Below are positions 11,426 through 22,400 of a stretch of DNA of 64,000 nt, piece after piece (the first letter of the stretch is position 1; the number at the start of each line of letters is the position of its first letter). The notes under the pieces were generated by a model that made no database searches, was not told the origin of the DNA, and worked only from the letters and a program-made list of their open reading frames with translations. This DNA comes from Aplidium turbinatum (Eukaryota > Chordata > Ascidiacea > Aplousobranchia > Polyclinidae), in contig OU964925.1 in NCBI GenBank assembly GCA_918807975.1, positions 3,882,798-3,946,797 of the forward strand, in the 5' to 3' direction. The position numbers and the translations under genes are program-made.

Positions 11426-14094
11426 ATGCCAGGTCAGAAAGTTGTACATAAAAAATGTTTGTTTACGCAAGAAGATCTGGATGCCGCCCTGAAAGCTGTA
11501 AAAGAACAAAAAATGTTTTTGCGAGCAGCTGCTCTAAAATATGGAGTTCCTAAATCTACTCTGGGTGATCGAGTAACAGGTAGGATAATATATTTGCTTT
11601 ATTACCATAACCATAGCCTACATCTTCTTTTATGGAATTGCAATGGACCTTTAGCCTATGCCAAGATATTTTAATAATTCTTTTTTTAATAATTAAATTT
11701 TAATAATTCTTGTACATGTAGGCAAACGCTTACCTGTTATTCCAAAGTACGGGAATAAAAAGCCTGTTCTTTCTGAAAAAGAGGAGGACGACACCAAAAC
11801 GTGGATAACGCAAATGGCAGAGAGAGGATTTGGTTTGTCAAAATCCCAGGTTTGTGTACGGTATCAAAAACTGCGTAAATTTGCTAAAAGCTTCAACCAA
11901 CCAATACATAACGATTTTAGGAATGTATTTGTTGGTTTAACCCACTTTAAGATTGTAAGTTACTGTCACAAGTAAGGGAAACAAAAGCACTGAATCTTCA
12001 ATACCGTAGCCAATTGAATCTCAAAAACAAACTTTAAAATAACTTTTAATTTCAGGTGCTACAGAATGTCAAAGATTTGTTGGATTTGTCTGGTCGTCAG
12101 ATACCAATGTTCTCAAATAATATGCCAGGTCGAGCATGGTGGAGTGGCTTCTTGTCACGTCATGAGGATTTAAAATTGAAGTTAACGGGAAAAATAGAAA
12201 TTTCAAGGATGATTTCTTGCACAGAGCAAAAAGTTTGCAATTGGCACACAAAATACACCGAATTAATTCTCCAAGAAAAAAATAACACCTAACTTTATCT
12301 GTAACTGTGATGAATCCGGATTTGCTCTGCAATCAAAAGCAGGAAAGATCTTAACTTCTACATTTTCAAAAAACGTTTCTCAAATATCTGGCAACAGTAA
12401 GTCACAAATAACAGCTTTGATCTGTATCACAGCATCGGGTCAAGTCTTGCCACCATTTGTTATATTTCCGGGAAAGTCTGTCAATCCTTCGTATGCTCTT
12501 GACTTCCCGTGGGAACACGATGTTATGCGACGAAATCCGGCTGGATGACTTGAGATGCATTTTATGACTGGATGAAAAGTTCTTTTATACCTTATTGGCC
12601 AGACAAATCTGTACGAGAAAAAGTTCTTCTGGTGTTAGATGGGCACACTTCTCATATTGATTACAGGACCAGTAAATTGTGCCGGGAAAACGATATTATC
12701 CTTTTCTGCCTTCCTCCACATTGCTCTCATGCGATTCAGCCACTAGACAAAGGATTTTTTGGGCCTTTCAAAAACAATTGGAAAATTTTGTGCAATAAAT
12801 TTATAATACAACATCCAGGAAATGTGATTGACAAAATTAGTTTTGGTAGAATTTTTTCGGAGGCGTAGCCTACTTACAAACATCACGCCTATCTACTGTT
12901 GTGACATCGTTCCAAATTTGCGGGTTATGGCCTGTTGATGTAACTGCAATTGACTTTTCCCTAATTTGAAGCAGCGCATGTCCCAGACACTGAAGATACT
13001 TTTACCAATGAAGGAACATTGAATGCCTCTATGGAAGATCTCGTGCCATTGCTCCCACAAATAAATGAACCTTCCTGCAGTTCTATGGTAGGCCCACTGG
13101 CCCAGTGGAATTCGCGATCGACTATCCAATAGACAATCAAATTGAAACTTCGGAGAACATTTACAGTTTTGATAACTTGATGCGTTTACCTGGGTATGCA
13201 TTTACAGCAGATAGCATCAACAACGATGTTTTTGATACTGTTCTTCCTCTTGGCAACACATTGCCAACATCTCCACAAAGCAACATTGTTCTGAGGTCGC
13301 AAGCAAGCAGTTCACCAATTCTACCGCAGTTAGGTGGTTCTAACAATTTGGCATCAGCTTCTGCAGAGAGAACTTCAACATGTTGTTATGATGAATCCCC
13401 TACAAAACTAATCATGGATATACATTATTATCATCAAAGTCTCGCTCTGCAGCAGCGATAGCTGCATTGGAATCGACTTTATCCAGCGAGGAGCTGTTGC
13501 TATTTGGCAAAAAGTTTGAAGAAAGTTGTGATGTAGGCAGCAGCTCATATATTGCATGGGAAAACTTAAAAAAAGATGTGGAAAAGGAAAAAATTTCTCG
13601 AAGAAATACCATACGAAACTATTGCCAATCTGCCATATTGTCGAAATTAGCAAGGCGTGAGTTGCTAAAGTTACCGTACCCACAGTAAAAAGAAACAAAC
13701 AAAAAGAAACATTGATAAACTGCCGTGGAACCTTTCATCAGATCAAGCTATTGAAAAGTTATTAGAAAAAATAAAAAAGAAGGAGGAAATGGAAGCCATG
13801 AAACAACAAAGGAAAGACAAAAAGAAAGCATTACAAATTGTGAAACAACATAAACAAAGCAAAAATTTGACAAAAACGATTAGAAAGACAAAAAAAAGCA
13901 GCGACATTTGTGGAGAATGCAATATAGCATATAAAGGAGGTGAAAATGAACCACGCTGGATAGCCTGTGATGAGTGCAACCACTGGTTCCACGTCAGTTG
14001 CACAAATTTAAAACCAGATTTGGGAAGAGAGGAAATTGAATGTTTGGAATGGAATTGTAATACATGTTCAATTGTTCATCGTAATTATAGCTGA
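11426..14094 (+). pseudogene. pogo-type transposase with C-terminal coiled coil and PHD finger
   Basis: The spliced reading runs: exon 11426-11579 (psq helix-turn-helix, FTQEDLDAALKAVKEQKMFL then AALKYGVPKSTLGDRV); exon 11722-11849 (GKRLPVIPKYGNKKPVLS then RGFGLSKSQ); then from 12056 VLQNVKDLLDLSG, GRAWWSGFLSRH and the DDE core. The first catalytic Asp is in NCDESGFAL (about 12305), the second in VLDGHTSH (about 12645) and the third in QPLDKGFFGPF (about 12740). After a CGLWPVD-like segment comes a low-complexity region, a Lys-rich helix (13745-13880) and a PHD finger at 13910-14085 (CGEC, CDECNHWFHVSC, WNCNTC). Frame changes and a stop occur in the DDE part (near 12285 and 12553), so this copy is dead. 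DDE/pogo function is family knowledge; a chromatin-reading role for the PHD is inference. Confidence 0.88.
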
Positions 14095-14271
14095 TCAGCT
14101 AATTTAATTTTCACTCAATTGTATTTTGTGTTTTGTTATTGCAGAGCCCTCGCTGTTATAGGCTTAGGCTCACTCAATGAAAATTCAATGCATATATTTC
14201 CTTTCTTGCTTTTTATCCAGATCGGCGTCATAATAGCCGCGCTGTTTATAGTGCCTGCTTTTGATAACTGA

Positions 14272-14572
14272 TGTTTTGGTTGGTTGGTTTGGTTTTTAAA
14301 TTTTTATCCTCGGACTGACAAAGCCTTGAATAGGTTATTCCTCATAGTTTGGCATACTTGTAGAGGCTCTTGAGACAGGGCCAGTTACCGAGATTGGCAG
14401 AGTGAAGTTTTCCGATTGTTGAAGTGTTGTTGCCGGCGAGTTATTCCATTCATTGGGTGCCGCTGAATGGAGAGCAGTCCTGAAATGCATTGCTCAAGCG
14501 CACACCCCAAGAGTCGAACCAGCGCCCCGTGATATTGAGCTGGGCGCTTAACCACTGAGCTAACGGGGCGGA
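14272..14572 (-). mobile_element. SINE-A copy (tRNA-derived)
   Basis: On the minus strand a tRNA-like head starts GCCCCGTTAGCTCAGTGG (A box) and has GGTTCGACTC (B box). It is followed by a body with CGGAAAACTTCACTCTGCC and CTCTACAAGTATGCCAAAC and a tail of CAACC repeats. The same unit recurs at 31901-32180, 32548-32660, 48008-48223 and 52259-52528. It is inserted inside the pogo-PHD element, downstream of the PHD exon. Confidence 0.85.
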
Positions 14573-15899
14573 CTTGTTTTTTATGAAAATTTATGTTTTG
14601 CAATAGGTTATGGTGCTTTGGTTTTTTGTGTATAGGTTACTTTTCTGTTTTTTGTAATTGTTTTAGTTGTTAAAGTCAATTGTTTTCACAAGGCAACAGA
14701 CTTTGATGATTACCTTCAAAAACACAAAAAGCAGGCCTACAGACGTTCTTCTGTAATTTACTACACCGCCATGTATTTTTTTTAGCTGTGTGGGAGCTAA
14801 TGTATAACCTTTCTTCAATTGCTTCTCTCTAGCAGTAAAGGTGAGCTTCCCAGATTAGCATGTTCGTTAAAGTAATGCTTGCATGACTTTTATTTAGTTT
14901 TGTTTTTCATTTTTCAAAAACCTGCAATAAAATTTGATAAGAGAATAAGGACTCAATTTAGTAAAACAGCGTATTTTAATGTGGATTGAAAGATCATGGG
15001 TTTAAAGCGTACTGTAGCAGTATAGCTATTGTGCGTTGTTGTGTTCTTGGGCCAGACATTTTAGGACAAATGCCTCTATTCAGTATTCTTTCGGGGTGAT
15101 GATGAATCCATATTAGTTTCAAACTCTTTTCTGCAGGCCTACATAAAAATCCTCCCGCAACGTACTCCACGGTGGGAGAGGAAGCATAGCAATTTCTGCC
15201 AAAATATAACACTTTAGTGACATTCTTCTCATTTCAAATAATACTAATGAAATAGCAATCAATGAATTTGAAGTACCGTAACACAAATTCAACAAAATTA
15301 AATTCTGACAAGAGCAGTAGGCGAGTATGAAATCAAGAACAGCTCAAAGATATAAAATGCTATCAGAAACTCTAGCTTGTAACGCAAAATCTACACATTA
15401 GTTTCCATAGAAAAACTCAATCTTCTTCCTTGATGGAATATATTCTTTTTCTCTAGCAAAGTCCAGGGCTAAAAAGTCTTATCCCTCCACCACCTCTACT
15501 TTTACTTTTTTACCAGTAAAAAGATAAAAAAGAAAACCCTATGAAGTAAGGGAGTAACCTACTGTAATCAGAAAATTATTGATTTTCATTCTAGAACTAT
15601 TTTTTACTTTACCTAGGGACTTATTTAGAATAATGACGTCATATTTATGTTCGCAGCTTGGTGATTGTAGGTTGTCCGCAGCCTGGTGCTTTGTCCGCAG
15701 CTTGGTGCTTAGAGTAGGGTAAAGAAAATGAAAGAAATGGTATTAACTAAACCAAAGAAACCGACCATATCGTAGACGTAAGTAGAGCAGGAAATTTCCA
15801 ATCTTCCAAAAAAAAAAATTGGCGTCCTAGCGTCACCCAGTCAAAAGTTATAGCAATTTTAAAAAAGTGTCCGCATGCTGGTGAACCCACTTTACTGTA

Positions 15900-16447
15900 T
15901 ATATAATTAATCAAACTAAGAATAAGATATGTAGATTAGTGTGTGGCTGGTGCCCTTATGTTATTCAAATCAGCTCTTCTTTTGACATACTTTGTACCAG
16001 ATGGGTGATACAAACTCACCTGCAAAATTTCAGCTGATTTTGACAACATTTAGGTCTAGCACCGGAGATTTAACGATTGTGCACTATCACGGGGCACCAA
16101 AAATAGTCAAAAATTGCTTATTTTTTAAACATTTTTTAGTATTACAAGCATATTTTCAACTATAAAATGTATAATTGGCCTATTTCAAAGTAAATACCGG
16201 TATTGTTTGTATTATAATATTTGTGTACTGCAGGAATCGTTGCTTATTATTTTCTTAATTGCTAGATCAACATGATTGATTGGTCAAATAAACCATCCTA
16301 ATTTAAACATTTACGAATGCTTATGTGTTTAGCTGTAAAATGAGCATAGTCTGGAGTATATTTTCAAGAAATTTATATTTGGTTTCAATAAGCTAAGCTG
16401 CTTCTTGCAATTGTATTCAATCTTTGTGCTTGTTAAACGAATACATT
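15900..16447. other. Upstream region of SERINC
   Basis: Between the end of the pogo-PHD element and the first predicted SERINC codon there are about 550 nt of AT-rich DNA. It should hold the SERINC 5' UTR and promoter. No TATA box, CpG-rich block or other promoter feature stands out. Confidence 0.4.
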
Positions 16448-19400
16448 ATGTGCATTCCATGCCTTATTGGTCAGGTAAGATAGCTTTTTTTCTGTAGTTT
16501 GTATTACAGTATATCATTAGATAAATGATATAATTATATAGCAGAGACTATAAATTTATTTGTAGTAGAATTTATCTATACTGACACTTTCGTTAGTCTC
16601 AGCAGACTGCAGTTATAGTATAACGAAATATATAAGACTGCAGTTAACAGCAGCTTCGTTGTTTTGAGACGTGGCTGAGTGCTTAGCAGTGGCATACTAG
16701 ACACTAGGCATGCTGGTACAATTAAAATCTTGAGGGAGGTTAAATTGGAAACATCCACAATTACAATCAAGGTTGGAAGTTAAATTTCTGTTCAAGATAC
16801 ATCGATATACACTACTGCTGATCCCAAACAAGGGTGGAACTCAAGTATGGTGTCTTCCATTTTCGTTCGATCGGAGTCTTAAGAATAATCTTAATTCCAG
16901 AAATTACAGAATGAAGTAATAATGATGTGGGATAGTGCTCATTATAACCATGTAATGTATAATTAAAAGTGCAGCTTTTTTGCATGTAGAAAAAAGCTTC
17001 CAACATCCGAGTGGTTTTTCTCCAACTTGGATGCAAAGAATAACATTGCTTCTCAAAATTACTTAAATTTACTGTGACTAAAATTTTGAACGCAGATATA
17101 TAAACTTGGTGTATACAATACAGGTACAACAAACAACATTGCTTACAGGTGGCCTGTTGCTGTGGATCTGCAGCATGTTCTTTATGCTGTTCGTGCTTGC
17201 CAAGCATAAAGACATCAACTGGGACTCGACTTATGTATCTGTTTTTCTTGATATTGTCTGTTGCTGTGAGCAGCATCATGCTTTCAACCAGTGTGCAAGA
17301 AGGCTTGACAAGTGTGAGTAGTTTTAGTACGGTATTGATCTTTGTTTGAATTAGATAGGTGCTGTTTTTCTTTCAAAGAAATAATAATAATGTGTGATGG
17401 TTGAGCGGCTACAACAGTTGATTGTTTTGGTTAAACAAATGGAAAGTTGTTTTTCATGAAAGTTGAATAAGGTTTTCAAAACAAGTCACTCAGAATGTTG
17501 AATACATGCATCCTAGAGTTTTTATTTGTTCGTACAAAGTATTACATAATGCTTTTTATACAGTTGACAACTTTTATAGCAATGAATCAATTGCAAGGAG
17601 TAATAGAGTGATGTTGATCTGTTACTGCCAATTTCACAGCATTTACTAAATTATTCCAAAAAAAAAAAAAAAAACAGACTAGAAACAAAGCGAAGTTCTA
17701 TTTGGTTATCTGCACACTGCACAGCATTTAAATTGTTCAATTATTTTTGTTTCAGATTTGGTTTTATGATGAATTATGTAATGCGATCAATGCGGGAGAT
17801 CAATGTGCAAAACTTGTCGGTGTAGAAGCCGTGTACAAGATTTTGTTTGGTACAGCTTGCTTTTTTTTCTTAATGATGGTGCTAACATTTGGCATTTCAA
17901 GTTCAAGTGATTGCCGTGCAAAACTGCAAAATGGGTGCGTTTATTACATTATCATCATCATCATTTTGTTCCTTCCTCGTATGGAGGGTTGGATACAATG
18001 CGCCATTGCTCTCGACCATGAGCTGTGTGTACTGCACATTCATAAGTTAATTTTGTCCATTTTGTGATGTTTGTTGTTCAAATCATTCTTGGTCTGCCTT
18101 TACTTCTTTTACCGTTTATCTTCCCTTCTATTAATGATCTTTGTAATGAATTTTGCCTTATTGTGTGCCCGAAATACTTCAATTTTCTTCTTTTGACTGT
18201 TTGTAAGAGCATTTTGCTTGAATTGAATTTGGAGAGTACTTCATCGTTAGTGATCTTTTGTTTCCATGAAATTTTTAACATTTGCCTGTATGTCCAGAGC
18301 TCGAAGGCATCGATCATAGACATTGTCCAAGTTTCAGAATTGTATAATAGGGTCGACCCATGACGTACTCAACAGAGGCCATGTCATCGTGCGTGCTGGA
18401 GTCTAAACTGGAGGCGAACATGTTTTCATGACTTTGACATACCATATTGAAAAGATATGTATAAAAAGTTGAAGTGAACGTTTTTCACCTTAAATATTTA
18501 TCTTATATGAAAAAGTTTGCTAGAAAATCAATTTTTAATTGTATATTCATTCGCCATTTGCGCAAGCATACTAAAATGATGCAGAGTTGCCAGGTGTGAA
18601 AACCCCAACAGATATCTGTGTGCTTTAATCGGTACTGTCCCGTAGTTCTGTTATTGAATTTGCACAATTGTTTTAACATACCCTTCTTTGAACAGGAAAA
18701 ATCTACAAGAACTATCTTTACTTTTTAAAAACGCAGAAAAGTCTTAGTTTTTAAAATACTTTTTTTTTCTTTCAATTTTAATATAATTCCTATGTGATGA
18801 AACTTTACTAAACGTTTCATTTAGCAGTTTTATCTGCGGTTTTTATAATTTATATATTGAACAATTTTTTTAATTTTACTCAGCTTTGTTTTGAAAATTG
18901 CACTCCTTTTCATGGCATTTCCTTTAAAAAGTTAATTGTTTTAAACTTCTGGCAACACTGATATTGTGTTCAATAATTGAATTAGGTTTTGCGGTGGTTT
19001 TTAAGGTGCTTGCTGTTGAAATGTTATTTAGGGTAGGATATTTGGATAAATGAAATGTTGATTTATTGAAATACTGGCAAATATTGAGTTGAGTACCGAG
19101 GCTGAAGGCTAGCTAGCGAATGCCGGTAGCCGCGTCGGTTTCGGTAAAATAATGTTAGGCTACTTGAGGGCACACCCAGAAGTGTTATGAAATTGTGTGA
19201 AAAGTAACTTACTTTACGGTACCTTTGAGAATGATGGGAATTGTTGAGGCTAGCTTTGTTCTTTTTTTCCAAATTGGTGTAGCTGTTTTTATTTTTAGTA
19301 GAGGTGTAGTATATTAAACGCATGATTGCAGGGTCAGCCTTCAGCTCTTGAGCCTAAAATTGCTTGCATGGTCAGTATTTCAAGGTCGCCATGACTCAGA

Positions 19401-22400
19401 CAAATCTAGAAATCCTATGCAGCATTTTGAAATTCTACTGTAGAAAAATAATTGCTTAGTCTGGCTAGACTTGTGCAGGCTAATACTTTGCTACACTGTA
19501 GAACAGTACAGCAAAAATGTGGCATGAAGGCACCCAGGAATTAAGAGACACTCTTATATTCGAACCTGGTTTTAAAATTTTGTTGCCGTCTAAAATACCC
19601 GATTGTTCTATACTGTGCATGTAGTATAAATAGGAATAGTCTAATGTGGTATAAGAAGGAATAGTCTAACAAACGCTTTTAAGTTTGTGTGCATTAATAA
19701 AAATTTAGCCTCCAATTTTGAGACCAGCAAAGTTTTTAAAAAAAAAGCAAAACGTTAACATGTGTAGATTGTTCTTATAAAAACTATGCATTTAAATTGT
19801 GCTGCTTAAAGTTTGATAAGTTGAATTTGGTCAGTTCATGCGGTCTCAAAGCATCATTTGTGACCTTAATTTTGTCAAACTTGTGCCATTGCAAAGTGTA
19901 GCCTATAGTTAGTGCAGGCATAGTTTTCATTACATCTTCATGTATATTTCACAGTATGTTAAGAGGTTATTTGATATTTAATTAAGATGGGTAGAAAATG
20001 TTGTGTGACTAATTGCCATGGAAATTATGATGAGGCAAACAAAGAAACAACTTTTCGTTTACCTCGAAATCCTGAAGAGAAATATACCATATATATGCAT
20101 ATACCAGGTGACACAGTTTGCCAATGGGTACTTTATGGTTATATCATGTTTCATGAAGTTGTTAACCACTGTTGCAGAACCTCGTTATGTCGTGTTTTTC
20201 ACTTTATATCAGATCAATACCAGTTATCTGTGAACAAAAAGTATGCAGCTACATTGGCCAATATTATGTTTAAAAATTATTGTTGTCAATTTTCACCTGT
20301 ATCAGAAAAGAAAGTAAAACAAAAGATTTTAAAACTTATGCATTAAAAACTTGTTTTTTGTTTGTTTTTCTTTGTTGTTGAGACTTCTGTAAGGACTGTT
20401 ATAGAACTTCTTTAAATGTCCATTTTCATTCCTGAGAAGTCCTTGCACTGATATTATTTAAAGTTGTCGTAACAGATAATTTTTTCGTTCATTATCTGAA
20501 CTAAAGTAGCACCACATTAGTTGCGCAACCAGGGGGGCTTGGTTTAGCCCCCCCCCCACTTTACTAAAATTCTGGTTGCGCTACTGGCCACAGTCCTTTC
20601 ATGTAGTAGTTTTGATTATGTAAGTACATTGTATTTTTGTGAATCAGCTCTATACATAATAATAACTTCAAAGTTAAAACCTTACACATCTACTGTAATT
20701 GTTTTTATTATTGTAACACACACGGGAACAACTATTCACTGGAATAGACTATGTCAAGCATATGAAATGCCATGGATGAAAATGTATTTTACATTTTGAA
20801 ATTTGAAAGCAAAATTTTCATTATAATCGTTTTAGGTTTAAATATACTGTGTTTGCAATGCAATATGGCAATGAAAATGTTCGCCTCCAGTTTAGACTCC
20901 AGCACGCACGTTGGTTTGGCCTCTGTTAAGTACGCCATGGGTCGACCAGATATAGCATTTTAAGATCCTGAGACGAGTTGATAAATTTAAACGTTGATTG
21001 GTTAAAATATTTTTCATTTTTCCAAATGTATATAGTTCTTGCAATTTCTATCCGTCTAAGAATTTCATGGTCACACCTCCCATCTTCAGTTATTAAGTGA
21101 CCAAGATATGAAAAAGATTTTACTTTTTGTATAATTTCGTTGTCAATTATAATTTGGAGTACTGAAGTGTCTGGTGATTTTGAGATTATCATTGATTTGG
21201 TCTTTTTAGCGTTAATTTTCATATTAAATTCTTTACCAATTGAGTTAACATTGTCCAATATTTCTTGAAGATCTTCTTGTGATTCAGCCAACAGAACAGT
21301 ATCATCAGCATAGCGTAAATTTGTTATATTCAAGCCACCAACTTTTACTCCTCTCATATCATCAATGGATCGAAAAATCATTTCTGTATATAAATTAAAA
21401 AGACATGGAGAAAGTACACATCCTTGGCGTACTCCACGCTTGATATCAATTCCTTTAGACAAATCTTTTTCCATGCGAATAAATGCTTTTTGATTCCAGT
21501 ACAAATTGATAATAAAACGTAAGTCTTTGCCATTCATACCAATATTGGACAAACAATGAATCAGTTTCTCATGGTTAACTCTATCAAATGCTTTCTCATA
21601 ATCAATAAAACATGCATATACATCTTTATTTACTATATATGATAATATTATGTTGAAGTCATTTTTGTTTTTTTGGTGGATTACATTTCTTTTTCAACTG
21701 TATGATATAATATAAACAAACAGCTTTCTGCTGCACTCCATCAATCCTATAGTTACTTGAATTTTTTTCTTGATTTTGTGTTAGCAGACAACTAACATTT
21801 ATCTTGTTCTGGTTCCAATTTTTGAATGATGAAAATTATGCTGGCAACACACGTTTGAAAAAGAAACATCTTCAATAGGGGAAGGTGGGGAAGAGTTGTC
21901 ATGCTGACATCAAAGCGCTCAATTTTAGCAAACAAATTAGATAGCCTATCTTAGACCTATTGCATTATTTTTTAATTAAGATGTCACCGACAACTGCCCA
22001 GAATATGAAACTTTGTGTGTTTTGCTTTCTTGTTTACAAAAAATTATCTTTATTCTGGGTATCCGTACCCGTTTTGCCTCGAGAATGCAGCAAAATGGGC
22101 ATAGTATAAGGGGTCTGCTACTATTCAGTGAGTCCGATTCGGTGAGTCCGACTCGGTGAGTCTGATTCGGTGAGTTCCTAACTTTTAACCCCTAACCCTA
22201 AAACGGCAATGATAATTAGACTACGGTACCCGATAATTTAAAAAAAAATTGAAAAGAACCCACGTTAAGGGATCGGACTCACCAAATCGGACTAACCGAA
22301 TCGGACTCACCGAATCGGACTCACCAAAATGGGCCATTCCGTAGTATAAGAGTACTTTGCCTCGTATTTCATTTTGTTATTTAGTTGTCAAGGTCAAGCA

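Larger units (their letters stand above)
9556..15897 (+). mobile_element. Large pogo-type transposon with PHD-finger transposase and CACCAAGCTGCGGAC iterons
   Basis: The left end CAGTGGGTTTACCAACCTGC and the reverse complement of the right end CAGTAAAGTGGGTTCACCAG are imperfect inverted repeats with a 4-nt gap. TA flanks both sides (9554-9555, 15898-15899). Termini beginning CAGT with a TA duplication are typical of the pogo branch of Tc1/mariner. A motif close to CACCAAGCTGCGGACA repeats at 9566-9581, 9585-9601 and 11096-11112, and in reverse at 15651-15664, 15674-15689, 15693-15708 and 15867-15884. The transposase lies on the + strand at 11426-14094. Nested inside are a MITE (9864-10278), a LINE 3' end (10351-11049) and a SINE (14272-14572), so the unexpanded element would be near 4.9 kb. 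Confidence 0.88.
18359..20939 (+). mobile_element. P-superfamily DNA transposon, 8-bp duplication, THAP exon
   Basis: Ends CATGACGTACTCAACAGAGG (left) and CATGGCGTACTTAACAGAGG (reverse complement of the right) start inverted repeats about 67 nt long that share CGTGCGTGCTGGAGTCTAAA. The 8-bp word GGTCGACC flanks both ends exactly (18351-18358, 20940-20947) and is present once in the interrupted LINE reading. Drosophila P ends also begin CATG and also give 8-bp GC-rich duplications, and P transposases begin with a THAP domain. A THAP-type exon lies at 19987-20107. No DDE-type catalytic part is recognisable, so this 2.58-kb copy is probably internally deleted. A small GC-rich MITE-like unit sits at about 20518-20586. 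Confidence 0.85.
17951..21679 (-). mobile_element. LINE-B, 5'-truncated, split by a P-type element
   Basis: The minus strand carries the reverse-transcriptase part (21640-20948: [35 protein letters not shown], catalytic YADD in [18 protein letters not shown], then [16 protein letters not shown]). The C-terminal part (18350-18000: [53 protein letters not shown], then HGREQWR) lies beyond the inserted element. The 3' end is a GAT/ATC microsatellite at about 17951-17965. ATTACATT flanks the whole (17943-17950, 21680-21687) as a possible target duplication. No endonuclease is present. The 3' end abuts the SERINC exon-3 splice donor. Confidence 0.88.

Noticed and set aside
16812-17279. Minus-strand 155-residue open frame
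   Set aside because: Crosses SERINC exon 2 in antisense and has no domain.
20108-20346. Extension of the THAP frame as a continuous protein
   Set aside because: THAP character ends at a GT donor-like site; the following residues lack the conserved C-x-x-H part, so it is probably intron read-through.
22111-22341. CRISPR-like or telomere-like array
   Set aside because: Units are contiguous without unique spacers, run in two opposite orientations and sit in an animal intron; better explained as a mobile hairpin.
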